Positions 38,301 through 48,711 of a stretch of DNA of 64,000 nucleotides are shown here, one piece after another. Position 1 is the stretch's first letter; the number at the start of each line of letters is the position of its first letter. The notes below the pieces were generated by a model. It had not been told where the DNA came from. It did not search any database and saw nothing but the letters and a program-made list of their open reading frames with translations. Source of the stretch: Streptomyces sp. NBC_01264 (GTDB lineage Bacteria; Actinomycetota; Actinomycetes; Streptomycetales; Streptomycetaceae); contig NZ_JAPEOX010000001.1 in NCBI RefSeq assembly GCF_026340675.1, positions 868,001-932,000 on the forward strand. The letters run 5' to 3'. The translations under genes and the position numbers were made by a program.

Positions 38301-38422
38301 TCGAGCAGCCGGACGGCGGCCTGCGGTGCTGGCTGCAGTACAACGCGCTGGCCTTCGGTCTCCCCGCGATCACCGAACTGGCCGGGGAGTTCACGGCCGC
38401 GCTGACCGCCGCTTGCGGGTAA
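35309..38422 (+). CDS. NRPS A-T-C protein with non-canonical start (ATC?)
   Basis: Homology begins at about 35309 (TVPELLDARAAEHPDHIALQ), yet no ATG, GTG or TTG is in frame until GTG 35504, which would delete the first adenylation strands. An ATC at 35309 sits six bases after GGAG (35299-35302), ideal start spacing. From there the product has 1037 residues. The adenylation domain is acyl-CoA-ligase-like: GTSGTTGAPKGV near 161, VNTYTSAEASP and NPSGKVVKHRL with the catalytic Lys. The T domain has LGGDSFRAVQ near 544, and a C-terminal condensation domain has HHMVSDGWSV near 754. A-T-C order suits a loading protein. A terminator follows. Confidence 0.85.
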   Translation: MSIAITAPPTATTVPELLDARAAEHPDHIALQVVDGGELSYRRWREEALRAAVGLAAAGIGSGDRVLLRFSNARWERYAVGFLAVQYAGGVPVPVREDLSGADAAALAALAGAGTVLLDGAPHTVPGLVELDLDALLSAHPEPPAAPPHRVGPADPAQVIGTSGTTGAPKGVLAAHANLTAGLTAGPAVRPRRRAYAHSRYALHAFPIGTNAGQVMLLSALTAAPTTLSLPRFDADEFGAAVEKFGIGTAFLVPSMAIELLNAGTAARYDLGSLRLVNSSAAALPVPVAAALAAALPDATLVNTYTSAEASPAQISTVVDTRRPGSLGRPADPRDLRILDADGRALPAGQVGEVWLRQPGPPRGYLGAAGESAKVFRDGWVRMGDVGRLDPDGYLHLVDRESDVIKSGALKVSTLRIEEVLYEHPRIADAAALGLPHPVMGSVPVAVVVAGPGGLDLDELRLFLSARLSRPELPVRILLADDLPRNPSGKVVKHRLRPLFDAPAEPSGPAVAPATPTELRLAALWRRLLGRPVTDVAAEFFALGGDSFRAVQLAAGISGEFGVRAGTAMVFERPSLRSQAAWVDHPDRPATTTADACIGTSAGTSAGTETVTPFLAALRAQPHAIALTSQQENFFRWMAEAPGRDAGAVTALFRVTDRLEPRTLGLALTEAVRRHPALRTRFEAAGDGVVRAVLDEEPRVRITLTSAPGATDPEVDALLLAERDRLTDLAVDPMARLLVVSRSETDHVVLVAVHHMVSDGWSVGVLLADLGVFYSALRRGRSAPPARPGPGYQELVEWANAHWPVSRAHFATALAGAPQALEQFAGRRAVEEVLTQAHEFEVAPPLAEALRVRAAELGATPFLAVTAAWTGLLASRSGRPDLVVMTPVPGRPRPDSERTVGCFVQSLLLRVDASGGPGFAELVDRLRTVYSEALDQQLYPFAEFSPSVPFAAWLRYEAWAAPAQVPGLACAPWELPRGSTVPWPLPGGDRGVPELTVVEQPDGGLRCWLQYNALAFGLPAITELAGEFTAALTAACG

Positions 38423-38427
38423 CCCGC

Positions 38428-38456
38428 CGTCGGGTCCGGCGGCGCCGGACCCGACG
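38428..38456 (+). terminator. Hairpin terminator ending the NRPS cluster
   Basis: A perfect 13-bp stem (38428-38440, CGTCGGGTCCGGC, and 38444-38456) with a GGC loop lies five bases after the stop of the fourth NRPS gene. Confidence 0.85.
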
Positions 38457-38510
38457 ACTCAGGTGACTTCGCGTGCGGTGTCCCTCACCCGCCGACGCGG
38501 CCGGGGCGCG

Positions 38511-38939
38511 TCAGCCGCACTTCAGGCCGGTCTGGGCATTCGCGACAGCCTCGTCGAGATTCTGCAGGTTCGGGGTGAGCTTGGTGAGGGCCTCGGCGCC
38601 GGTGGTGTCACCGGGCAGGCCGTCGTACGTCTTCTTCACGTCTTTGGTCGCGTTCTTGATCGCTTCCTTATGGGCGGCCTTGAACTGCGCGGTGGACTTG
38701 GCGACGGTCGTCCAGTCGTCCTGAACGGCCTTGTGGGCTTCCTCGATCTGGTCCTTGGTGGCTGTAGCCGGGTCGAGCTCACGCAACTTCGCGTTGTCGG
38801 CCTTGAGTTCGGTCAGACTGCTGCACAGCTTCGTGGTCGCGTCGTCGGTGGGCTCGGCGGCGGAGGCCGAGGCGGCCCCGCCTGCCACGAGAAGCGCTGC
38901 GGCGGCCGTGCTCACGGCCGTGGCGAGAAGTCGGTTCAT
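38511..38939 (-). CDS. Secreted small helical protein
   Basis: Starting at ATG 38939, the 142-residue protein has a Sec signal peptide (MNRLLATAVSTAAAALLVAG, cleaved near ASA). The mature part of about 110 residues is almost entirely helical, rich in Lys, Asp, Ala and Thr (LCSSLTELKADNAKLRELDP, EAHKAVQDDWTTVAKSTAQF). Two Cys residues, one near the start and one at the C-terminus, could form a disulfide. GAAGGGG lies 11 bases upstream. The family is not recognised; related secreted four-helix proteins of unknown function occur in Streptomyces. It converges on the NRPS operon. Confidence 0.75.
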   Translation of the reverse strand: MNRLLATAVSTAAAALLVAGGAASASAAEPTDDATTKLCSSLTELKADNAKLRELDPATATKDQIEEAHKAVQDDWTTVAKSTAQFKAAHKEAIKNATKDVKKTYDGLPGDTTGAEALTKLTPNLQNLDEAVANAQTGLKCG

Positions 38940-39154
38940 CTGTGATGCACCCCTTCGGGGAAGACGCCCCCCGCGATCCAGCCCCCACTCGTACCAAGCT
39001 GACACAGAGCCCCGGGGCCCGCATCCGCACGCCATACCCCCACCCCGTCTGCGTTCCAGATGAAACCGCAGGTCAGCCAGGGTTACCAGGCGGCCAGACG
39101 AAGGCGGTGCCCGGGGCCGTGGGGCACCTCGACGCCCGGTGCCAGCGTGCGGGG

Positions 39155-39708
39155 ATGCGCACTCCCATCGGACCGTTCGACCATGCCGCACCCGCCCCCG
39201 ATCGTCTCGCCGAGCTCACCCCGCCCGTGGCGCGCGCGGTCGACGGTTGGCGGGGAGACGTACCCGCCGCACAGATCCTCTACGTCGACACCGACCCGGC
39301 CATCGCGGACACCGCCGCCTTCGTCGCGCACTACGGCCAGGAGCTGCTGGACCAGTCGGCGAACTGCGTGGTGGTGGCCGCCAAGCGCGGCGGCGAGACC
39401 ACCCTCGCCGCCTGCCTGGTGCCCTCCGCGGCCCGGGTCGACGTGAACGGCGCCGTTCGCCGCCATCTGGGGCGCGCAAAGTCTCCTTCGCTCCGATGGC
39501 CACGGCCGTCGAACTGACGGGCATGGAGTACGGCGGCATCACCCCGCTGGGCCTTCCGGACGACTGGCCGCTCCTGGTGGACGCGGCCGTCCGCGACATG
39601 CCGTACGTGTTGATCGGCAGCGGGCGGCGGCGCGGGAAGCTCATCGTGCCCGGGAAGCTGTTCGCGGAACTCCCCGGCGCCGAACTGATCGACGGCCTCG
39701 GCGTCTGA
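39155..39708 (+). pseudogene. YbaK/aminoacyl-tRNA deacylase-like gene with a frameshift
   Basis: From ATG 39155, one frame gives VDGWRGDVPAAQILYVDTDP, NCVVVAAKRGGETTLAACLV and VDVNGAVRRHLG. A +1 change then restores ARKVSFAPMATAVELTGMEY through GGITPLGLPDDWPLLVD and IVPGKLFAELPGAELIDGLGV. Together they form a typical YbaK-domain protein of about 185 residues, a family that hydrolyses mischarged tRNA. The break is at a GGGG run (39469-39472) lacking one G. It may be an indel error rather than a true lesion. Confidence 0.8.
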
Positions 39709-39742
39709 CGGGCGCCGCTCTTCGGGCCGTCCGGCCGGGTTT

Positions 39743-39777
39743 GCCCCAACAGGACTATGGAACAGCCCTGTTGGGGC
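39743..39777. terminator. Hairpin between convergent genes
   Basis: GCCCCAACAGG (39743-39753) pairs perfectly with 39767-39777 across a 13-base loop, between the YbaK-like and Rpf-like genes. Confidence 0.75.
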
Positions 39778-39783
39778 GGGACT

Positions 39784-40260
<477 letters not shown>

Positions 40261-40341
40261 TTACCACCCGCGAAGGGCCAACGCCACCCGAACGGACGCT
40301 CTACGACCCTCGCGCAGCCCCGCCCGCCCACTGCCGGCCGT

Positions 40342-42256
<1,915 letters not shown>

Positions 42257-42369
42257 CGCCGCCCTCGCCACCGTGAGCGAGAACCGGATCCGGCGATTTT
42301 CACCTTAATACTGCATGTGGGTTATTGGTGATCTTCCTCCGGTTTTTCCGTGCTTATGATTCCCGCGCT

Positions 42370-43590
42370 ATGACAGAAAGTAAGAATTGTCGGGGCTTAC
42401 GCGCCTCGGCCGACGTGGTCGTGCTCGGCGCCGGTCCCGCCGGCCTCGTGCTCGCCAACTTCCTGCTCGCCGCCGGGATCGACTGCGTCGTTCTCGAACG
42501 CGCCGACCGCTCGCACGTCCAGACCCGGGCCCGGGCGGGATTCCTCGCGCCGAACACCGTACGGATCCTGGACCGCCACGGCCTCGCCGACGGGCTGCAC
42601 CGGCACGGACGCACGCACGGCACCTGCGAGTTCCGTACCGGGGACGGCAGCTTCCGCCTCGACTACGGCTCCCTGGGCCGGGGCGAACGGCACACCGTCT
42701 ACCCGCAGCAGAACCTGGTCACCGACCTCCTGGCGCACTACCTCGACGCCGGTGGCAGGATCCACTTCGCGACCGAGGCACTGGCGGTCCACGACGCCGA
42801 CAGCCCCCGGCCGTACGTCTCCACCAGGGAGCCGGACGGCCGCCCCACCCGATGGGAGGCCAGGTACGTCGCCGGCTGCGACGGCCGCCACGGAGCGTCC
42901 CGCCGCTCGCTGCCGCCCGACGCGGTCCGCCACCACCACGACCACGGAGTGAGCTGGCTCGGCCTGCTCGCCGAAGCTCCGCCCAGCCTCGACGCCGTCG
43001 GCTACGCCGTCCACGAGCGCGGCTTCGCCGGCCACATGGCCCGCAGTCCGCAGGTCACGCGGTACTACCTCCAGTACCGGCGCGGCGTCCCCGCCGACGC
43101 CTGGTCCGAGGAGCGGATCTGGGACGAACTCGACCTGCGGATGCGCGCCGCGGAGCACGGTCCGCTGCACAGGGGGCCGATCATCGAGCGCGGCGTCGTC
43201 GACCTCGCGTGCGACGTGATCGAACCTCTGCGGCACGGCTCGCTCCTGCTCGCCGGTGACGCCGCGAGCCTGACGGCGCCGGCCGCCGCGAAGGGCGCGA
43301 ACCTCGCCGTCCTGGAGGCGGAGATCTTGGGCGAAGCCCTCGCCGAGACCCTCGCCGGAGGGAACGGCGCAGCCCTCGACCGCTATTCGGCGCAATGTCT
43401 GGCGCACATCTGGCGCGCGCAGGAGTTCACCCAGTGGATGACCGGCCTGCTGCATGCGATCCCGGGCCAGGTCCCGGACGCGTCAGGCGGATCGTTCTTC
43501 CAGGCTTCCCTGCGGCGCGCACGCCTCGACTCCCTGCGTACCTCCCGCGCCCACCAGGACTGGTTCGCCGAGAACTACGTCGGCGTCTGA
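42370..43590 (+). CDS. FAD-dependent hydroxylase, 4-hydroxybenzoate 3-monooxygenase-like
   Basis: The 406-residue class A flavoprotein monooxygenase has the dinucleotide fold VVVLGAGPAGLVLANFLL near residue 18, the RARAGFLAPNTVRILDRHGL segment of PHBH-type enzymes, a central GCDGRHGASR motif and the FAD-ribityl motif LLLAGDAASLTAPAAAKGAN. PHBH itself has GDAAH.vPPtgAKGlN, so the active-site Pro and Thr differ, and the substrate is likely another phenol. Codon 10 is TTA (42397-42399), suggesting bldA control. The upstream region is AT-rich. It is followed after 121 bases by a methyltransferase, probably acting on the same aromatic product. Confidence 0.85.
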   Translation: MTESKNCRGLRASADVVVLGAGPAGLVLANFLLAAGIDCVVLERADRSHVQTRARAGFLAPNTVRILDRHGLADGLHRHGRTHGTCEFRTGDGSFRLDYGSLGRGERHTVYPQQNLVTDLLAHYLDAGGRIHFATEALAVHDADSPRPYVSTREPDGRPTRWEARYVAGCDGRHGASRRSLPPDAVRHHHDHGVSWLGLLAEAPPSLDAVGYAVHERGFAGHMARSPQVTRYYLQYRRGVPADAWSEERIWDELDLRMRAAEHGPLHRGPIIERGVVDLACDVIEPLRHGSLLLAGDAASLTAPAAAKGANLAVLEAEILGEALAETLAGGNGAALDRYSAQCLAHIWRAQEFTQWMTGLLHAIPGQVPDASGGSFFQASLRRARLDSLRTSRAHQDWFAENYVGV

Positions 43591-43625
43591 CCACCGCTCT
43601 TCCCCGCACCACCGCTCTTCCCCGC
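43590..43625 (+). repeat. 18-bp direct repeat in the hydroxylase-methyltransferase gap
   Basis: ACCACCGCTCTTCCCCGC occurs twice in tandem, 43590-43607 and 43608-43625, starting at the last base of the hydroxylase stop codon. Confidence 0.8.
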
Positions 43626-43711
43626 ACCCCCTCGCCCGACCACCGCACAGCCGGTCCACCATGCCCCGCTCCCCCGGAGCACCCGCCCCTGCACCGCCGA
43701 GGAACTCCGCG

Positions 43712-45511
43712 ATGACGACGACCCTCCCCGACGAAGCGACGCGCCCCGCCGGATCGCCGCTTCCAGGCGAAACGATGCTTCCCGACGACGCCATGCCCCC
43801 GGACGACACGGCCCGCCTGCGCGCGGCCGTCGCCTTCGTGCGGGAACACGACATCGCCACCCTGTTGCCCCTCCTGCTGCCCGGTCTGCGCGGCCCGGAA
43901 CTGCGGTCCCTGGCCCCGCACTGCCGCTTCGCCCACGCCGGCCTGCTGCTCTTCCCCACCGACCCGCAGGACCTGCGCCGCCAACTCGCCGACTGCGGGC
44001 TCGCCGTCGACACCCCGTCCCAGCCGAGCGTCGTCGTACGGGAACGGCTCGCCCGGCGCCACCGCCGTGCCCTGGCGGAGCTCGACGTCCGGATCCTGCG
44101 CCCCCGCGTCCACGGCCCGGCCGGAGAGCGCCGGGCGGTGGAGGTGTTCGCCCTCACGGTGCCCGCGCACTCCGACCTGGAACCGATCGCCGCGCACGAA
44201 CGCGCCCGGGGCCACGAGGCCCACCTAGCCCTCGAACTGGAGCACCCGGACCCGCTGGTCCTGCGCGGCCTGTGCGCGGTGCTCGCCCGCCACGGCGCCC
44301 GCCCCGACGGCGGCGGGTACAACCCGCACGAGGACGGCACCGTCCTCTACTTCACCACCCCCGCGGCCGGGGCGAGCGGCTACCGCCGCCTGGAGCTCTA
44401 CACCCCCGGCGACCACCGGGACGCCCTCGACGACCACCTCCGCGCGGACACCCGGGCGCGTCCCGACGCGGGCCGGCCCGCCGAGACGCTCCTGCGCCTC
44501 CTCACCGGAGCATGGACCACACAGGCACTCGCCGCGTTCGCGCGCCTGGGCCTGCCCGAGGCCATGGACCCGCACGCGGCCACCAGCACCCGGGAACTCT
44601 CCCGGCGCACCGCCACCCGCCCCGAGAACCTCGCCACGCTCCTGCGCTACCTCACGATGCTCGGCGTCGTGGCCGCGTGCACCGGGGAGGCCCCGTGCAC
44701 CGAGGAGGAGGAAAGCTTCCGCCTCACTCCGCTCGGAGCCCTGCTCCACGCGGACTCCCCGGACACGATGCGCCCGCTGGCCCTGATGTACGGGGGCCCC
44801 TTCTACCGCTCCTTCGCCGCGCTCGACCACACCGTACGGACCGGACAGCCCGGCTTCGACCACCTCTTCGGCGAGAACCACTTCGACCACTTCGCGCGCG
44901 ACCCCGCGCTCGCCGATCTCTTCGACCGTTCCATGGCGGCCAGTTCGCGCATGTTCGAGCCGCTTCCCGCCCACCCCGTGATCATCACCGCGGCCCGGGC
45001 CTCCACTCCGCGGACCGTCGTCGACGTGGCAGGCGGCAACGGCGAACTCCTCGGACGCATCCTGACCGCGCACCCGGAGCTGCGGGGCACGCTCCTGGAG
45101 CGCCCGCACGCCGTCGAGGCCGCCCGCCGCTCGCTCGACGCCGCGGGCTGCGGCGCCCGGTGCGACTACCGCAGCGGCGACTTCGCGGACGTACCGGCCG
45201 GCGGTGACGTGTACGTCCTCTCCCGCATCCTGCACGACTGGGACGACGAGCGGTGCCGGGAGATCCTGCGCCACTGCGCCCGCGCCATGCCCGACCACGC
45301 CGACCTGCTGGTCGTCGAACGACTGCTGCCGGTCGACGGTTCCCCCTCACTGGCCACGGCCTGGGACCTGCACATGATGTGCAACGTCGGCGGTCGTGAA
45401 CGCAACCGCGAGCACTACGCCCGCCTGCTCGCCGACGCCGGACTGGAGCTGCTCGACCACACCCCCCTCCCCCTGGAGGCGTACGTCCTGCACGCCCGCA
45501 AGGCCCGGTAG
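43712..45511 (+). CDS. Two-domain protein: unknown N-terminal domain plus O-methyltransferase
   Basis: Start ATG 43712 follows GAGGAA. The 599-residue protein has about 250 N-terminal residues I cannot assign (FVREHDIATLLPLLLPGLRG, RRAVEVFALTVPAHSDLEPI, HGARPDGGGYNPHEDGTVLY). A plant-type/actinobacterial O-methyltransferase follows: a dimerisation winged helix (LTGAWTTQALAAFARLGLPE), SAM motif VVDVAGGNGELLGRIL, LLERPHAVEAARRSL, and RILHDWDDERCREILRHC with the catalytic His. Normal members are about 340 residues, so the N-terminus is an added module. With the hydroxylase upstream it suggests hydroxylation and O-methylation of an aromatic compound. Confidence 0.83.
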   Translation: MTTTLPDEATRPAGSPLPGETMLPDDAMPPDDTARLRAAVAFVREHDIATLLPLLLPGLRGPELRSLAPHCRFAHAGLLLFPTDPQDLRRQLADCGLAVDTPSQPSVVVRERLARRHRRALAELDVRILRPRVHGPAGERRAVEVFALTVPAHSDLEPIAAHERARGHEAHLALELEHPDPLVLRGLCAVLARHGARPDGGGYNPHEDGTVLYFTTPAAGASGYRRLELYTPGDHRDALDDHLRADTRARPDAGRPAETLLRLLTGAWTTQALAAFARLGLPEAMDPHAATSTRELSRRTATRPENLATLLRYLTMLGVVAACTGEAPCTEEEESFRLTPLGALLHADSPDTMRPLALMYGGPFYRSFAALDHTVRTGQPGFDHLFGENHFDHFARDPALADLFDRSMAASSRMFEPLPAHPVIITAARASTPRTVVDVAGGNGELLGRILTAHPELRGTLLERPHAVEAARRSLDAAGCGARCDYRSGDFADVPAGGDVYVLSRILHDWDDERCREILRHCARAMPDHADLLVVERLLPVDGSPSLATAWDLHMMCNVGGRERNREHYARLLADAGLELLDHTPLPLEAYVLHARKAR

Positions 45512-45539
45512 GGGCACCGGGCGCTGGCTCCTGTGGAGC

Positions 45540-46106
45540 TCAGCGCCTGGTCTCGTACCTGGTGACGACCACGCCGCCGGGAAGCGTCCGCGTCTCCACC
45601 AGATTCAGGTTCACCCGGCCGTCCAGCGCGGTGAAGAACGGCGTGCCGCCGCCCACCAGGACCGGGTGGGTGGCGATCGCGTACTCGTCGACCAGCCCGG
45701 CGCGCACGGCCGCCCCGGCGAGCGTCGCGCCGCCGATGGTCATCGGGCCGCCGTCCCCGGCCTTGAGCCGGGTGATCTCGGCGATCGCGTCGCCGGTGAC
45801 CAGGCGGGTGTTCCAGTCGACCCGGTCGATCGTCGAGGAGAACACCACCTTCGGCGTGTCCCGCCAGTTCCGCGCGAACTCGATCTCCGCCGGGGTGGCG
45901 CCCGGCAGCTGGTCGCCGGTGGGCCAGTAGGAGCTCATCGTCTCCCACAGCTTGCGTCCGTACAGCGACAGGCCGCTCGCCAGCTCGTGGTCGAGCCACC
46001 ACTGGAACAGTTCCTCGCTCGGCGGTCCGCCCCAGCTGATGTCGTCGCCGACCGCGGCGATGTAGCCGTCCAGGGTCAGGTTCATCCCGTAGATCAGTTT
46101 CCGCAC
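45540..46106 (-). CDS. Dihydrofolate reductase/RibD C-terminal family protein
   Basis: From GTG 46106, with GGAAGG upstream, the 188-residue protein has the RibD/DHFR-like fold: KLIYGMNLTLDGYIAA, LSLYGRKLWETMSSYWP, VVFSSTIDRVDWNTRLV, GGATLAGAAVRAGLVDEYAI and HPVLVGGGTPFF. These are the strands and NADPH-binding loops of the family. Physiological substrate is unknown; such stand-alone proteins are common in actinomycetes. It is divergent from the SpoIIE phosphatase at 46186. Confidence 0.88.
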   Translation of the reverse strand: MRKLIYGMNLTLDGYIAAVGDDISWGGPPSEELFQWWLDHELASGLSLYGRKLWETMSSYWPTGDQLPGATPAEIEFARNWRDTPKVVFSSTIDRVDWNTRLVTGDAIAEITRLKAGDGGPMTIGGATLAGAAVRAGLVDEYAIATHPVLVGGGTPFFTALDGRVNLNLVETRTLPGGVVVTRYETRR

Positions 46107-46185
46107 GGTTCGGCCTTCCGTTCGTGGGTGTCCGGCGTACCTGAGAGCATGAACGCAGAGGGACCGTCGGACGAGATGGGCACGC

Positions 46186-48651
46186 ATGCGCGCCACTGAT
46201 GGCTATCAGGACCATCCCTTCGCTGTCACGAACACGGCCGCGGCGCTGCTGGACGGTGCCGGGACGGTCCTCGCCTGGACACCGGCCGCCGAAGCCCTCC
46301 TGGACCGCCGGTCCACCGACGTGTGCGGCCGGCCGGCGCGCGACCTCCTGGTGGACCCGGGCAGCTGGGAAGCGGTTCTCGCTCAGGGCGGGCGTGGGCA
46401 GCCGGCGGGGTGGGAGGGCCGCGCCACCCTGCGGCACGGCTCCGGCCGCCCCCTGGAGATCGGCTTCCGCGTCGTCCCGCTGGACGACGGCGCGCGCGGG
46501 GACGCGGCCCGGTGCCTCGTACTCGGCTCGCCCCTGGAGCTGGTCGCCCAATGGCGCCAGGACCACGCCTTCACGCACGAACTGTTCCTCCAGGGCCGGG
46601 TGGGCCTCGCCCTCTTCGAGGCGGACCTGAGCCTGCTGCGGACGAACACGCACCTGTTGCCCTACACCGGGGTGCCCGTCGACCTGAAGGGCCGACGCCT
46701 GGCCGACTTCCTGCGGGCCGAGGACGCGGCGATCATCGACGACCGGCTGCGCGAGGTCCTGCACAGCGGGAACCCCCTGATCGGCTTCAACGCGACCGCG
46801 CGCACCCTGGACGACTCCAGAGGCGGCCGGGTCGTGGCCGTTCAGGCGTTCCGGCTGCAGGAACCCGACGGACATCCGATGGGTGTGGCGGCGGTGTTCA
46901 CCGACGTCACCGACTACGAGCGCTCGCGCGGGCGCCTGGACCTGCTGTACCGCGCGACCGGAGCACTGGGCGGTTCGCTGTCCGTCCCGCGCACCGTCGA
47001 GGACCTGGTCGGCATCCTGGCGCCCGCGCTCGGGGACTGTGCCGCGGTGGATCTCCCGGAGGCCGTCCTGACCGGCGGTGAGCCGGCCGCCGACGGGCCT
47101 TCCGCGCAGCCGTTGATCCGGATGGCCGTCGCCGGGGCGGACGCGGACGTGCTGCGTACGGCCACGGTCCATTTCGCGACCCGTCCCGCGGCGGACGGTC
47201 CCGTGGCCCCGGACGCCACCGCTCCCCCGGCGCGGGAGTGCCGGGGAGAGCTGATCAGCGGCCTCGGAGTCCGCTCCGCGGGGCCCGGGGACGATGCCGC
47301 ACCGCAGTGGGCCACTGCCGTGCCGGGTGCGCATTCGGCGATGACGGCGCCGCTGTGCGCACGGGGCATCGGGTTCGGGAGGATCACGGTCTGGCGCACG
47401 CAGGACTCTCCCCCGCTGGACGAGGACGACCTGGCCCTCCTGGAGGAGATCGCGGCCCGTGCGGCCGTGGCCGTGGACAACGCGCGGCGGTACACCAAGG
47501 AACGCCGCACCGCCGTGGGCCTGCAGCGCAGCCTGCTGCCCCCGGCCACCGCGGAGACCCCCGCGCTGGAGGCCGCGGGCCTCTACCTGCCCGCCGACGC
47601 GGACAGTGGAGTGGGTGGCGACTGGTTCGACGTCATCCCCCTGTCGTCGGCCCGTGTCGCCCTGGTCGTCGGGGACGTCACCGGTCACGGGCTGCACGCC
47701 ACGGCCATGATGGGCCGCCTGCGCAGCGCCGTACGCGCGATGGCGGACCTGGAACTGGAACCCGAGGAACTGCTGGCGCACGTGGACGACATGGTCCTGC
47801 AGGTCGTCGCCGAGGCCGACGTCGACGACTCCGACGAGGGCGACGCGGGCACGCTGCTGCGCATCGGACCGGCCGGCGCCACCTGCCTGTACGCCGTCTA
47901 CGACCCGGTCACCCGCGGTTGTGTCATGGCGAGCGCCGGACACCCGCCTCCGGCCGTGGTCAGCCCGGACGGAACCGTGGAGTACGTCGAGCTGAGCCCC
48001 GGACCGCCCCTGGGGGTCGGCGGCTGGCCCTTCGAGCCGGTCGAACGCGAGCTGCCCGCGGGGAGCGTCCTCGCCCTGTACACCGACGGCCTGATCGAAC
48101 GCGGCGAGGGGGACATCGACGAGGGCATGCGCGACCTGGCGGACCGCCTGCTGCGTACGGACGTGCTCGGCCGGCCGCTGCGCCAGGCCCGGCACGACAT
48201 CGTGGAGGGGTTGCCGCCGGGCCGGCTGAGGGACGACGTCACGCTCCTGCTCGCCCGTACCCGGGTGGTGGACGACGACTGCCTCGCGACGTGGCTGCTC
48301 GAAGCCGACCCGGCGATCGTCGCCGACGCGCGCCGTCTCGTCCTGGAACAGCTGACCGCCTGGGAACTCGACGAGCTCGCCTTCAGCACGGAGCTCATCG
48401 TCAGCGAGCTGGTCACCAACGCCATTCGCCACGCCGGCGGCCCGGTCCGGCTCCGGCTGATCCGGGCGGACAGCCTGACGTGCGAAGTCTCGGACTCCAG
48501 CAATACGCAGCCGAGGATGCGGCGCGCGCGGAACCACGAGGAAGGCGGTCGCGGCCTGTACATCGTCGCCCAGCTCTCGCACCGCTGGGGCAGCCGCTAC
48601 ACCGTGGAGGGCAAGACCGTCTGGTCCGAGCAGAACCTGCCCCCGCATTGA
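46186..48651 (+). CDS. PAS-PAS-GAF-SpoIIE phosphatase with C-terminal HATPase
   Basis: The 821-residue soluble signalling protein has two PAS-like domains (about 10-110 and 130-245), a GAF domain (about 255-440), and a PP2C/SpoIIE phosphatase (about 455-675). The phosphatase shows metal-binding GVGGDWFDVIPL, VVGDVTGHGLHA and LYTDGLIERG. A serine-kinase type HATPase (about 690-820) has ELVTNAIRHAGGPVRLRLIR and GGRGLYIVAQLSHRWG. Such RsbU/anti-sigma hybrids adjust stress sigma factors. It is the first of three SpoIIE proteins within 8 kb. Confidence 0.92.
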   Translation: MRATDGYQDHPFAVTNTAAALLDGAGTVLAWTPAAEALLDRRSTDVCGRPARDLLVDPGSWEAVLAQGGRGQPAGWEGRATLRHGSGRPLEIGFRVVPLDDGARGDAARCLVLGSPLELVAQWRQDHAFTHELFLQGRVGLALFEADLSLLRTNTHLLPYTGVPVDLKGRRLADFLRAEDAAIIDDRLREVLHSGNPLIGFNATARTLDDSRGGRVVAVQAFRLQEPDGHPMGVAAVFTDVTDYERSRGRLDLLYRATGALGGSLSVPRTVEDLVGILAPALGDCAAVDLPEAVLTGGEPAADGPSAQPLIRMAVAGADADVLRTATVHFATRPAADGPVAPDATAPPARECRGELISGLGVRSAGPGDDAAPQWATAVPGAHSAMTAPLCARGIGFGRITVWRTQDSPPLDEDDLALLEEIAARAAVAVDNARRYTKERRTAVGLQRSLLPPATAETPALEAAGLYLPADADSGVGGDWFDVIPLSSARVALVVGDVTGHGLHATAMMGRLRSAVRAMADLELEPEELLAHVDDMVLQVVAEADVDDSDEGDAGTLLRIGPAGATCLYAVYDPVTRGCVMASAGHPPPAVVSPDGTVEYVELSPGPPLGVGGWPFEPVERELPAGSVLALYTDGLIERGEGDIDEGMRDLADRLLRTDVLGRPLRQARHDIVEGLPPGRLRDDVTLLLARTRVVDDDCLATWLLEADPAIVADARRLVLEQLTAWELDELAFSTELIVSELVTNAIRHAGGPVRLRLIRADSLTCEVSDSSNTQPRMRRARNHEEGGRGLYIVAQLSHRWGSRYTVEGKTVWSEQNLPPH

Positions 48652-48711
48652 CGGTCCCGCCGGGTGCGTGACGGCTTGCGGGGTGGTGGCCCCTGGCCCA
48701 TAGTCCGAAGT

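Noticed and set aside
39139..39708. Alternative intact gene in one frame across the YbaK-like region
   Set aside because: The first half of that frame reads as Arg/Pro-rich noise, while the family homology switches frames at the GGGG run.
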